Shown here piece after piece: positions 25,181-32,745 of a stretch of DNA of 37,229 nt; the first letter of the stretch is position 1; every line of letters begins with the position of its first letter. Below the pieces are notes generated by a model that made no database searches, was not told the origin of the DNA, and saw nothing but the letters and a program-made list of their open reading frames with translations. Source of the stretch: Schleiferilactobacillus harbinensis DSM 16991 (GTDB lineage: Bacteria > Bacillota > Bacilli > Lactobacillales > Lactobacillaceae); NCBI RefSeq assembly GCF_000425885.1, contig NZ_AUEH01000030.1:1-37229 (forward strand). The letters are read 5' to 3'. Made by a program: the position numbers and the translations under genes.

Positions 25181-25214
25181 AATGGTGTTCCCCTCTCTGT
25201 TTCTATCGTGGTTC

Positions 25215-25242
25215 ATTATAACGTACTTTTTAGGTCAGACAA
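25215..25242 (-). promoter_or_regulatory. Promoter of mprF
   Basis: On the minus strand TTGTCT (25237-25242), a 16-base spacer and a perfect TATAAT (25215-25220) lie about 30 bases before GTG 25180. The -35 box overlaps the T tract of the terminator of the upstream amidase gene. Confidence 0.68.
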
Positions 25243-25282
25243 AAATACCGTGCCCAGGCAAACGCTGTCGCAGACACGGTAT
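25241..25282 (-). terminator. Intrinsic terminator of the amidase gene
   Basis: On the minus strand ATACCGTG (25275-25282) pairs with CACGGTAT (25245-25252), followed by TTTTTG. It lies 9 bases after the amidase stop codon. Confidence 0.75.
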
Positions 25283-25291
25283 CCCCTAACA

Positions 25292-26464
25292 TTATTGTAA
25301 GACGACGTACTGGCCGCTGATCCACTGGTCGCCGCCCAGATTATACCAAGTGACGCCGTTCACGGTCTTCTTGGCATAAAGCTGCCAGGCGCTGCCGTGG
25401 GCTAAATACTTGCCCGCGATGCGGCTGCCGTCATTGCGCCAGACGGCAATGCCGTAACCCGGCACGTAGTTGATCCGGCCGACGCCGCGGAATGCCTGGT
25501 TCCCGGTGCTGCCTGAGCCCGAATTACCGATCTCCATGCCCGCGGCCGGCAGCCAGAACTGGCCGACACCCGCAGCATTCGCCAGCAGATACATGGTCGC
25601 GCCTTGGGTCGTCGTTGCTTTTGCGGTGATCCGGTAGGTTTGGCCCTTCAAGGCCGCACTGCTGCCAGCCGGCTTGAAGCCGGCGTCCGTCAGATAGTAC
25701 TTTGTGGCAGTGCCGGTAACCAGCGCATTTCCTGTGGCAGCCTCTTTCGTCGCCACGGTGTCATAGGCCGTCCCATTCATGGCTGCTAACTTTTGCTGCA
25801 CGAGTGCGGCAAACTGATCCATGCTGTAATGCCAAGAAGCAAAATATGCTTCCGGGTCGGTGTGGTTCGTGTTGCCCAACCACTGAGATACCGCATTGTG
25901 GGACCAAATCGTTCCCTGGCCAGTGTGATCAGCCAAAACGGCCGGCAAATTGTATTTCTTCAGCAAAGTCGCGACGTAATACGCGTCGTTATTCACGGAT
26001 TGGGCGAAATCCTGCGCGTTATGCTCCTCAACGAGTTCGATTTGAATGAACCGCTGATTGGCAAAGTAGCCAGCGCCCCATACCGCATAATCCGTCGGGT
26101 GGATATTGACCACTTCGCTATGGTCCACAAATGCATGGACGTAAGCTTCCCGCTTCTGCCATTCGGTCTGCATCCGGGTCACTTCTTCATCCAAGGTCAT
26201 GTCGGGATCAGAGGTTTCGTGAATGACAACCCCCTCCGGCTTGCCAACACCGTTGCGATAACCGTTCATATGGGTGAACGTCGTGGGTTTGGTGATGATC
26301 GGCGGGTTGCTGAAATGCTGATCGTTGATAAACTGATTGTCCACCGCGACGGGCTGAATCAAGGCGTCGCTGCGGTAGGACCAAGTCTGGGCCATTTTGG
26401 GCAAGGCTGCTGTCCCCAGGACGGCCGCGCAGGCTAAACTGAGTAGTAAATACCGTTTCTTCAA
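25292..26464 (-). CDS. Secreted N-acetylmuramoyl-L-alanine amidase (Amidase_2) with C-terminal wall-binding repeat
   Basis: The 390-residue exported protein has an N-terminal signal segment (KKRYLLLSLACAAVLGTAAL). An Amidase_2/PGRP-type domain spans about residues 70-230, with candidate zinc ligands in VVIHET (His82) and WSHNAVSQWLGNTNHTDPE (His189, Asp203). Two C-terminal modules follow: a GW/SH3-like stretch (residues 250-315) and a final one with GIAVWRNDGS and GDQWISGQYV, resembling the wall-binding domains repeated in lactobacillar surface proteins. It should cut the MurNAc-L-Ala bond of peptidoglycan outside the cell. The start is TTG 26464 with AGGGGG 9 bases upstream. It lies at the left border of the prophage remnant but is probably a host gene. 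Confidence 0.88.
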   Translation of the reverse strand: MKKRYLLLSLACAAVLGTAALPKMAQTWSYRSDALIQPVAVDNQFINDQHFSNPPIITKPTTFTHMNGYRNGVGKPEGVVIHETSDPDMTLDEEVTRMQTEWQKREAYVHAFVDHSEVVNIHPTDYAVWGAGYFANQRFIQIELVEEHNAQDFAQSVNNDAYYVATLLKKYNLPAVLADHTGQGTIWSHNAVSQWLGNTNHTDPEAYFASWHYSMDQFAALVQQKLAAMNGTAYDTVATKEAATGNALVTGTATKYYLTDAGFKPAGSSAALKGQTYRITAKATTTQGATMYLLANAAGVGQFWLPAAGMEIGNSGSGSTGNQAFRGVGRINYVPGYGIAVWRNDGSRIAGKYLAHGSAWQLYAKKTVNGVTWYNLGGDQWISGQYVVLQ

Positions 26465-26497
26465 GATAAATATCCCCCTCTGATTTCTGTCATTCCT

Positions 26498-26506
26498 ATC
26501 TTAACA
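26498..26506 (-). promoter_or_regulatory. Extended -10 promoter for the amidase gene
   Basis: On the minus strand TGTTAAGAT gives a TGn-extended -10 (TAAGAT, 26498-26503) about 34 bases upstream of TTG 26464. No good -35 box is visible. Confidence 0.4.
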
Positions 26507-26549
26507 CGAGAAGCGGGGAGAAAAGAAAACACCTTCACCAACCCGATCC

Positions 26550-26702
26550 TTAAAGAAGCTCATTTGAATTTGTGTCTGGAGCAAGTTCACAGGATTCAAT
26601 GTTTTGATTAAAATATGCTTGCTTGCGGTAAAACTCCTGCAGCAACTGGGCAAACTGCTTTTGATATGTGCGGACTGGTAAATTATTGTTTTCTCCTGCC
26701 AT
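26550..26702 (-). pseudogene. Phage major capsid protein, N-terminal fragment
   Basis: A 50-codon frame starts at ATG 26702 with a perfect AAGGAGG 9 bases upstream and lies 14 bases after the scaffold gene. Its N-terminus, MAGENNNLPVRTYQKQFAQ followed by LLQ, matches the start of capsid proteins in lactobacillar phages that follow such scaffold genes. After about residue 22-30 the sequence (FYRKQAYFNQNIESCEL and on to the TAA at 26550) no longer looks like capsid. I infer that a deletion joined the 5' end of the capsid gene to unrelated DNA. The product, if made, cannot form heads. Confidence 0.65.
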
Positions 26703-26716
26703 GATGAGTGGCCTCC

Positions 26717-27358
26717 TTATTTATACTTGTTGAGCTTATCCTTGAACGGATCATCAGCACCAGACAGGTTGGACGCGCCAGCCTTGGGCGGGTTCTGTTG
26801 CAGTTTCTCCCGAATACCCTCGGCCACCTGCTTCTGGATCGTGTCGGAGACCGTGTCCAGGACCGCGTGAATCTTCTCGGCGTCGCCGATCACGACCAAC
26901 GTATCTGCCAATTCAGCCGGCAGCCCCTTCTCGTGCAGCGAGTCGCCGATATTAGCTTTGAGCTCCCGCCGATCCAAGTCGGCCTGGCGCTTATCCAGAG
27001 CGTCCTGCTTGGCCTGGAACTCAGCATCAGCTTTCTGCTGGGCGGTCATCTTAGCGTACTTCTCGCCCTCGGACTTGGCGCTCTCACGCACCTTATCGAG
27101 TTGGGACTGATAGTCCGCTTTGGCCTTGGCCAGCGCCTTGGCGACCCGCTTATCGGCTTCGCTGTCTAGCTGAGACTGGGTAAAGGATTGTTCCTGCTGC
27201 TCGGTCTCGGTATTCTGTTGATCCGGTGTCGCTGGATCCGTTTGCTGCGTGTCAGGTGCTTCCGTTTCAGGTGCTGCTTGATTTTTGCAATCCTCCGAAT
27301 CCCAAAACAAAAAGGACCGTTGATACAGCCCCACACACGGCCAAACGGCCCCATGCAC
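26717..27358 (-). CDS. Phage scaffold protein (DUF4355-like)
   Basis: The frame encodes up to 213 residues of a charged, Gln/Ala/Lys-rich, helical protein. A central coiled coil contains LDSEADKRVAKALAKAKADY, and the DLDRRELKANIGDSLHEKGLP block is typical of siphophage scaffold proteins that precede the capsid gene. The tail, GADDPFKDKLNKYK, resembles scaffold C-termini. The true start is unclear. The first residues (HGAVWPCVGLYQRSF) look non-coding, and a GGAGG lies at the codons before CKNQAAPE without a standard start codon after it. The gene may therefore have lost its start. Confidence 0.75.
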   Translation of the reverse strand: MHGAVWPCVGLYQRSFLFWDSEDCKNQAAPETEAPDTQQTDPATPDQQNTETEQQEQSFTQSQLDSEADKRVAKALAKAKADYQSQLDKVRESAKSEGEKYAKMTAQQKADAEFQAKQDALDKRQADLDRRELKANIGDSLHEKGLPAELADTLVVIGDAEKIHAVLDTVSDTIQKQVAEGIREKLQQNPPKAGASNLSGADDPFKDKLNKYK

Positions 27359-27419
27359 GACTAGCGCTCCTCATGCTTCACGATTTATTTTCGTAGTTTA
27401 ACGTCGTTGCGGACGTGAA

Positions 27420-27635
27420 TCAATACAACCTGTCTGGTGGATCATCATTCGGTAATGGCTCACTCAACGACGCCAAATATTCAGCATATTTCTTAGCAAC
27501 CGACTCTCTGAGTACGATATCATTCGGCATGAATTTATCAATTGCAGTAAAAGGCGGATATTTTCCAAATCGTTTCTGATAATTCATATCAGCTCGATTA
27601 GCAATTTTACCCGCATCGCCTTCAAATACCATCAT
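27420..27635 (-). CDS. Small ORF overlapping the MuF gene; candidate immunity protein
   Basis: The 71-residue protein starts at ATG 27635 inside the ATGA overlap with the MuF stop codon; a GGGGTGA lies just upstream. It is charged, has no signal peptide or membrane segment, and contains MNYQKRFGKYPPF and SVAKKYAEYLASL. I do not recognise its family. In MuF polymorphic toxin loci the immunity gene is expected directly behind the toxin gene with coupled translation, so a role as inhibitor of the zinc-protease domain is a plausible inference. An ordinary small phage protein is the alternative. Confidence 0.6.
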   Translation of the reverse strand: MMVFEGDAGKIANRADMNYQKRFGKYPPFTAIDKFMPNDIVLRESVAKKYAEYLASLSEPLPNDDPPDRLY

Positions 27636-29206
27636 TTTGAAATCACCCCATTCAAAATTTGTTCAAATTGATCCACCGTATCCGGAAGATATTCCTGAAT
27701 TAAGGCATAGCCTTTTGGATTAATTGCCTTGACTGAGAACAAATCAGCAAACACTTCTGCTGATTGTCTGTTTTTTGAATTGATCCAATATGGAACTCGG
27801 TGGCCCGTTTTGGGAGGAATATCATAAAAGGCAACATCTGAACTGAGTATATCATTCAGATCTGAATATGAAGTGGCGGGATGATTCTGATAGATGCCCT
27901 CCAAGGCTTTATTGATATTGTCGGACAGAGCGGCCTTCAATTTGCTAGGAGACAATCCGGGACTGACCGGATGGGCATACATAAAGTTCTTGGTGATATC
28001 TCGATGAATCGTGTCGCGTATCACGTCGCGATTCTGCACAGATGGAAAGCCGTTTAAGGAGTCAATGTAATGTCCCAGTTCGTGAATCAGTGCCTCACCA
28101 TGTGGTTCATATCCCTCCTTGAAATATCCGGAACGAGTTAACAGCCTTGGATCCATCTGGATATACGTCGTGGCTGCACTTTTTCCCGGTTGAAATAAAG
28201 CTTGGGCACGTGGTGTCGGCTTGACGATAATGCGTATATTGCTCTCTGCATCAGCAACCGTCCGCCTAAGCCGAGTATTGTTAATCGATGAAATCGTATC
28301 GCGAATAAATGCCCTTTCATCAGCGCTTGGATCCCGTGCCACCGCACTGTCGTAATCGAACGTATCCCAATCGATTTTGTTTGTATCCCAGCCCATGCTG
28401 AATATGGTCGAGTCATCAGTGGCCGCCCAGCTACACTCACAGTTAGGATGGGCCGGCAGGATCCCATCGGCTTCCTCCAGCGCGTAAACTTCATCGGCGT
28501 GGGCGTGACAGAACTTACACGCTCCGGTATTAGCAATCCACTTTACTCGCTTGTACCCAGCCGTCCGGACGTTCTCCAGCTGCTGGGCGTTCATCACCCG
28601 GGCTCCCTCTGTCCGCAGGATCCGGTCGGCCTGATAAGCCGTCACGTCGAACTGCTTGCGCAGATCAGCGCTGTCGGCAATCGGATTCTCGGACAAGATG
28701 AGTGTCCGCTGCATCTGCTGATACATACTCGCCCGCAACATCTCCATATTGTTCCAGATCCGCTCAGACCAGACCGTCCCGTCCAGCGACTCGTTGATGA
28801 TGTCCTCGGCCAGCTTCTTGGGATGCAGCTTTGCATCGGGAGTACCCGCCATATCGATTTTACGGCCCATTTTAGCCGTTTGAGTGAGCCGCTCGGACAA
28901 TTGCTTAGCGGCCAACGTAGAGGCATACACAAAAGCGGCATATTGCAGAAGGCCGTCGTTGGTACTGACTGGCTTCCGCGATACACCGCTTTGTTTGGCT
29001 TCTTTGTCGAGCCGCTGCTTGAGCCCCTGATTGGCGAGCTTGGAATTATCCGCGTGGGAATAGGTCTTGTGCAAGGCCAGGAAGGCGACCCAGAACAACC
29101 AGAAGTTATCCTGGACTGTTTGAACCAGCTTGTTGATTGTTCCCTTGTTCCGCTGGTCCGCTTGTTCCTGCTTGTCCAGCTACTGGCGAAGCTGTTCCGA
29201 ATCCAT
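27632..29206 (-). pseudogene. Phage MuF minor head protein fused to an HELGH zincin toxin domain, amber codon 9
   Basis: The reading frame from ATG 29206 runs 525 codons but contains TAG at codon 9 (29180-29182), within MDSEQLRQ-stop-LDKQEQAD; a single change from CAG would explain it. An open frame restarts from TTG 29098 (488 residues, numbering used here). Residues 1-225 are MuF/SPP1 gp7-like, ending in the zinc motif CKFCHAHADEVYALEEADG followed by HPNCECSW (194-224). From about residue 285 a metallopeptidase domain follows: EALIHELGHYIDSLNGF (His339, Glu340, His343), and a downstream SAEVFADLFS (Glu448, possible third ligand), similar to anthrax lethal-factor-type zincins. Such C-terminal enzymes characterise MuF polymorphic toxins of temperate phages. 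The protease domain itself is intact. Confidence 0.78.
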
Positions 29207-29291
29207 TTGCCTCACTTAGTTTCATCTGTACGATCACATACTAATAGCATATGAATTTTCTACACAACGATTTGGTTCTATGCAAACCCGT
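29207..29291. other. Prophage/island junction, no gene seen
   Basis: Upstream of the MuF start the minus strand reads a short frame ending DRTDETK-stop, which could be the last residues of a portal protein. The rest of the sequence up to the promoter at 29292 is AT-rich and without recognisable coding. The right deletion or insertion break is probably here. Confidence 0.4.
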
Positions 29292-29320
29292 TTGTGAACG
29301 TTGCATGTGTGCGATAAAAT
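29292..29320 (+). promoter_or_regulatory. Promoter of the HEPN-motif gene
   Basis: TTGTGA (29292-29297), a 17-base spacer and TAAAAT (29315-29320) precede the start codon at 29443 by about 120 bases. The leader between them has no recognised RNA element. Confidence 0.6.
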
Positions 29321-29442
29321 AATGCATGGAAGCGTTCCAAATTTCGAGATCCTGAGAAATACATTTACTCAACGGATTATCCAATTTAATGATGGAATCA
29401 AAATAGCCCCCGCTGAGTGGCGGCTTGAGGGAGTGCATATCA

Positions 29443-30375
29443 ATGAATCAAAGCAATCTTTGGAACTCTGGCTTAATCCCATTTCTGAAGCAAAGTTACG
29501 AGAAACGCCTTGACTTCTTCAACGTTGACCAGCATGACGCGTCTAGATTCATCTGGGCTGGCGATAAACATGTTCAAATTTTTGCGATTCACGTTTCTTA
29601 CAAAGAATCAAATTCTGCTTACATTGTCTTTGCGCGCCCCTCGGAGGAATCTGACACAATCGTCTACAAGGATGCCCGAAATTCAACTCTTAATTACGAG
29701 TTTGAACAGCTTGTTCGCGATTCGGAACGATTGGCTTATGTTATCAACAAAAACGTCATACCGCAGAGAATTGCCGACACGATTGAACCTGCATCACTAG
29801 AAATGCATTTTGTTAGTTCTAGAGACGCCATCTCTCACGAGTGGATTTCAAGATGGGTTTCCAACGAATACAATCAAAGCAGAGATTTGCTTGAACAAAG
29901 GAATCAAATAACTCCATTTCCGCTCAGCAATCAAAAGATTTTTGTTGAGCGCCTTCAATTCGATAAAATGGTCGCCGCCATAAACAATGATCAGTTTACC
30001 GATGAATTTAACCAATGTCTCATTGCCTATAACGATGGATATTGGTTCCTCTGCTCCGTTGGCCTGGGAACATGTATCGAACACCTTTTGCTTCTCACCT
30101 TGCAAAATTGTCATTCGGAAACTGAACTTCAAAAACAACTCGGTTGGGATCCCACTGGCACCAAATACACCTCGCTGATGATGAAGCCACCAATCAAAAT
30201 GAGTATTCGCCAAGCCAAATATATCCGGTTGCTTTTTGCGGCACGGAATTCCGTGGATCATCACAATACAGGATACACTTCCAAGAACTTGTGCGACATT
30301 CTGCTGGATGGTGTCGCTAATATTTTCAATGACTATTTTCAACCCAGCATGACTGATTCAAAGGCGCAGAAGTAG
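29443..30375 (+). CDS. HEPN-motif protein of unknown function
   Basis: The 310-residue protein is visibly more AT-rich than the core genes around it and has no signal peptide or membrane segment. Its C-terminal 120 residues are helical. They contain an R-N-x3-H signature (AARNSVDHHN, Arg268 and His273), which fits the Rx4-6H catalytic motif of HEPN ribonucleases, preceded by YNDGYWFLCSVGLGTCIEHLL. The N-terminal 180 residues are not recognised. HEPN proteins often act in phage defence or toxin-antitoxin systems, and its place in a mobile island next to a prophage remnant would fit. Nothing in the sequence proves this. The start is ATG 29443 with GAGGGAG 9 bases upstream. Confidence 0.72.
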   Translation: MNQSNLWNSGLIPFLKQSYEKRLDFFNVDQHDASRFIWAGDKHVQIFAIHVSYKESNSAYIVFARPSEESDTIVYKDARNSTLNYEFEQLVRDSERLAYVINKNVIPQRIADTIEPASLEMHFVSSRDAISHEWISRWVSNEYNQSRDLLEQRNQITPFPLSNQKIFVERLQFDKMVAAINNDQFTDEFNQCLIAYNDGYWFLCSVGLGTCIEHLLLLTLQNCHSETELQKQLGWDPTGTKYTSLMMKPPIKMSIRQAKYIRLLFAARNSVDHHNTGYTSKNLCDILLDGVANIFNDYFQPSMTDSKAQK

Positions 30376-30403
30376 CCCATGAACAAAATTGACCTTTGCC
30401 TCT

Positions 30404-30544
30404 TCAAGTTGATCCCGGAGCGAAAAAGTCATGTAGTCTGTGGTCGGATTCTTCGCTCATCAGACCGTCCGGCAACTGATCCTGCACATCCAAAAGGAGC
30501 TCACACAGCTGCTTACGCACTTTCTCGGAAAGTGAGAGTTTCAA
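30404..30544 (-). CDS. Small hypothetical protein (46 residues), TTG start
   Basis: The minus strand encodes 46 residues starting MKLSLSEKVRKQLCELLLD and ending HDFFAPGST. The composition is that of a helical, soluble protein (Glu/Asp/Leu-rich), unlike the odd plus-strand frame over the same bases. The start is TTG 30544 with GGGGGA 8 bases upstream, immediately after an in-frame TAA. It is convergent with the HEPN gene, 28 bases away. I do not recognise its family; it may be a small phage gene or the tail end of one. Confidence 0.4.
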   Translation of the reverse strand: MKLSLSEKVRKQLCELLLDVQDQLPDGLMSEESDHRLHDFFAPGST

Positions 30545-30610
30545 TTAGCTCATCCCCCATCTGCCAGCACCGAGGGACGATTAGAGCAAAACAGACATAC
30601 TAGCTGTTAA

Positions 30611-30616
30611 TATAAT
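30611..30616 (+). promoter_or_regulatory. -10 box before the SmpA/BamE-like gene
   Basis: A perfect TATAAT lies 31 bases before ATG 30648. No -35 box is seen at 16-18 bases. Confidence 0.45.
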
Positions 30617-30647
30617 GCCATAAGAAAGCTGATATGGGGGGATATCA

Positions 30648-31541
30648 ATGAAGATCAGGGGAGAGAACAACGGGCAGGAACCATTGAGTAGGTCGTCACG
30701 CAGAGTAACACGTCAAAAGGGAGCGAGCCGGGCACAGGTCTGCTCACGAAAGGCCCGACATAAAAAGCCATTGTACAAGAAGTGGTGGTTTTGGCTGGCC
30801 GTTTTTCTAATTGTGGGTGGAATCGGCACTGCTCTTGATGGAAGATTTGATGATTCAAAATCTTCGGTAGCCTCCTCAGCCAAAATGAGCTCCACGAGCA
30901 AGAAACGCGGGAACAGGCAATCAGTCAACTCTTCATCACGTAAACAAAGCGGCCTTACTAGTGCTGAGCAACGGTCCAAAAAGGAAAAAGAATCCTCCAT
31001 TGCACGGGCCGAGAAAGAATCACAGCAAGAGGAAAAGTACAATCAGTTGCGACTTGGAATGACCAAGGAACAGGTTACTGATATTGCGGGGGATCCAGAG
31101 GCTAAAGCAGACGAGCTATGGACATATAGTAAGGGAGACGTCATATTTTCTTCGGAAGGAAAAGTTCAAGGCGGTACGCTTGGTAATCTCCAAGATCAAG
31201 TGACCACCTCCATTGCAAAAGCAAAAGAGGGAAAACAGCAAGCAGCTTCTGCCTCATCAAGAAAGCAAAGTTTGTTAATTGCCTCTGCCCAAAGGTTTGG
31301 TGAGGCGTCCTCGCAGCATTTGTCGAAGTATCCTTCGGTTTACAGAGCCGTTCAAGTTGGCGACGCCATTGCATATCTTTATAAAAATGGAAATGACGTG
31401 CTCTTGGTCCGATATGATACGCCAAATCTAATAACCAACGTCTACATTTACGATTCGACCAAAGACGGTGGCCAGGGCACATTGCTATACACTGGCAGAA
31501 CGAATCTGCAGGACCGACCAAAGACTTACAATTTTTGGTAA
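30648..31541 (+). CDS. Membrane-anchored protein with an SmpA/BamE-like domain
   Basis: The 297-residue protein has a very basic N-terminus (residues 1-45), a single membrane helix (WWFWLAVFLIVGGIG, 46-60) and then an outside portion. That portion has a Ser/Lys/Glu-rich low-complexity linker (68-130). A BamE/SmpA-like fold follows, recognisable by YNQLRLGMTKEQVTDIAGDP with LWTY at 131-160, and a C-terminal module of about 80 residues with YLYKNGNDVLLVRYD. In Gram-positives such domains are found in surface proteins of unknown function and in some beta-lactamase-inhibitor-like folds. The start is ATG 30648 with GGGGGG about 6 bases upstream. It lies in the accessory island. Confidence 0.7.
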   Translation: MKIRGENNGQEPLSRSSRRVTRQKGASRAQVCSRKARHKKPLYKKWWFWLAVFLIVGGIGTALDGRFDDSKSSVASSAKMSSTSKKRGNRQSVNSSSRKQSGLTSAEQRSKKEKESSIARAEKESQQEEKYNQLRLGMTKEQVTDIAGDPEAKADELWTYSKGDVIFSSEGKVQGGTLGNLQDQVTTSIAKAKEGKQQAASASSRKQSLLIASAQRFGEASSQHLSKYPSVYRAVQVGDAIAYLYKNGNDVLLVRYDTPNLITNVYIYDSTKDGGQGTLLYTGRTNLQDRPKTYNFW

Positions 31542-31633
31542 ATCAGCCGCACCACTCTTGGGCTTCCCTTTGGTTTAGTGCTTCAATCGAATTGGCGTGT
31601 GCTTTGCTCCGGAAAATACACAATTCGGCTGAT

Positions 31634-31683
31634 ATGGAACAAAATGGAAATGTTCCATACACCGTTCCATATTTTGGTGGAAC
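31634..31683. repeat. Cluster of two GGAAC inverted repeats
   Basis: ATGGAACA (31634-31641) and TGTTCCAT (31651-31658) form one inverted repeat with a 9-base spacer. GTTCCA (31664-31669) and TGGAAC (31678-31683) form a second with an 8-base spacer. The pair lies in the 240-base gap between the SmpA-like gene and rplL, where I see no convincing gene. It may be a double operator, a recombinase site or the right end of the island. Confidence 0.55.
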
Positions 31684-31710
31684 ATAATGGAGCCCTGCGA
31701 AGTTTTGGCA

Positions 31711-31757
31711 AAAGAAAAACCGCATCCCAGCGGCCATAACGGTCGCTGAGATGCGGT
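31711..31757 (-). terminator. Intrinsic terminator of rplJL
   Basis: On the minus strand ACCGCATCTCAGCGACC (31741-31757) pairs with GGCCGCTGGGATGCGGT (31719-31735), loop GTTAT, followed by TTTTCTTTT. It lies about 25 bases after the rplL stop. A T run on the plus side (TATTTTTT) may also stop transcription leaving the island. Confidence 0.85.
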
Positions 31758-31782
31758 ATTTTTTCTCAGAATTGAGGATGGC

Positions 31783-32154
31783 TTACTTAACAGTAACCGT
31801 AGCCCCTACTTCTTCAAGCTGAGCCTTCAGCTTGTCAGCGTCATCCTTAGAAACCTTTTCCTTGATGACGGTCGGAGCATTATCAACCATGCCCTTAGCG
31901 TCCTTCAGGCCTTGGCCAGTGATTTCGCGAACAGCCTTGATGACCTTAACCTTTTCTTGGCCAGCTTCAGTCAGCTCAACGTCGAATTCAGTTTGTTCAG
32001 CACCAGCGTCAGCACCGCCAGCAGCACCAGCTGCAGCAACAGGAGCAGCAGCGGAAACGTTGAATTCTTCTTCAATTGCCTTAACTAAGTCGTTCAATTC
32101 AAGGATGGTCGCACCCTTCAATTGTTCGATAATGCTTTGTGTATCTAAAGCCAT
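31783..32154 (-). CDS. rplL: 50S ribosomal protein L7/L12
   Basis: The 123-residue stalk protein is clear from the Ala/Gly-rich hinge ([19 protein letters not shown]) and the C-terminal factor-binding domain: [20 protein letters not shown], then [14 protein letters not shown]7/L12 dimers bind L10 and recruit EF-Tu and EF-G. It follows rplJ by 38 bases and is the last gene before the terminator. Confidence 0.97.
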   Translation of the reverse strand: MALDTQSIIEQLKGATILELNDLVKAIEEEFNVSAAAPVAAAGAAGGADAGAEQTEFDVELTEAGQEKVKVIKAVREITGQGLKDAKGMVDNAPTVIKEKVSKDDADKLKAQLEEVGATVTVK

Positions 32155-32192
32155 ATCTATTTACCTCCGAATTTTGATTACGATTTTAAAAA

Positions 32193-32702
32193 CTAGGCAG
32201 CCGGTTCGTCGTTCTTGCTGTCGGCCACCGCATTGAGGGCGTACGCAACATTGCGAACAGGTGCTTGCAGAACAGATAACAGCATGGACAGTAAGCCTTC
32301 GCGGTCCGGTAATGTGGACAGCTCGGATAATTGATCCATGGATGCAACCTTGCCTTCGATCATGCCGCCTTTAACTTCCAAATTCTTGGCAGTCTTAGCG
32401 AACTTGTAAATGACGCGGGCCGGTGCAGCAACATCTTCATAAGAGAAAGCGACAGCAGTCGGGCCGGTGAATGTATCATCCAAACCTTCGTAGCCAGACT
32501 TCTCAGCGGCACGACGCAGATACGTATTCTTGATAACTTCCAGCTCAACGCCTTCGTCACGCAATTGCTTGCGCAGCTTCGTGTCTTCGTCAACAGTCAG
32601 ACCCAAGTAGTCGACAACAACAGCAGACTTAGCACGGCTGAACTTGTCCGTTACTTCGTCAACAACTGCTGCCTTTTTGGCGATCGTTGCTTCTTTTGGC
32701 AT
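32193..32702 (-). CDS. rplJ: 50S ribosomal protein L10
   Basis: The 169-residue stalk base protein binds 23S rRNA and carries L7/L12 dimers. It contains [20 protein letters not shown] and [12 protein letters not shown], typical of L10. The start is ATG 32702 with GGAGG 8 bases upstream; the open frame to 32759 overlaps the leader terminator and is not coding. The gene is preceded by an L10 leader, so expression of rplJL is autoregulated by the L10-(L12) complex. Confidence 0.97.
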   Translation of the reverse strand: MPKEATIAKKAAVVDEVTDKFSRAKSAVVVDYLGLTVDEDTKLRKQLRDEGVELEVIKNTYLRRAAEKSGYEGLDDTFTGPTAVAFSYEDVAAPARVIYKFAKTAKNLEVKGGMIEGKVASMDQLSELSTLPDREGLLSMLLSVLQAPVRNVAYALNAVADSKNDEPAA

Positions 32703-32745
32703 GTGATTCACCTCCATTGGTTGATTTATCAGCTTTTCTTTGCCA

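Larger units (their letters stand above)
26550..29206 (-). mobile_element. Prophage remnant (head morphogenesis genes only)
   Basis: Reading on the minus strand, the order MuF minor head protein, small ORF, scaffold, capsid is that of an SPP1/lactobacillar siphophage head module. Only this segment is present: the capsid gene breaks off after about 30 codons, and no portal, terminase, tail, lysis or integrase gene flanks it. The MuF gene has a nonsense codon. It is therefore a deletion relic and not an inducible phage. The break points are near 26610-26640 (inside the capsid gene) and near 29210-29240 (before MuF). Confidence 0.8.

Noticed and set aside
30379-30603. Plus-strand 74-codon frame right after the HEPN gene
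   Set aside because: No ribosome site and unusual composition; the opposite strand has a better small gene (30404-30544).
31543-31737. Minus-strand 64-codon frame between the SmpA-like gene and rplL
   Set aside because: No ribosome site, its 5' part runs through the rplJL terminator, and the composition does not look like a protein; treated as non-coding.
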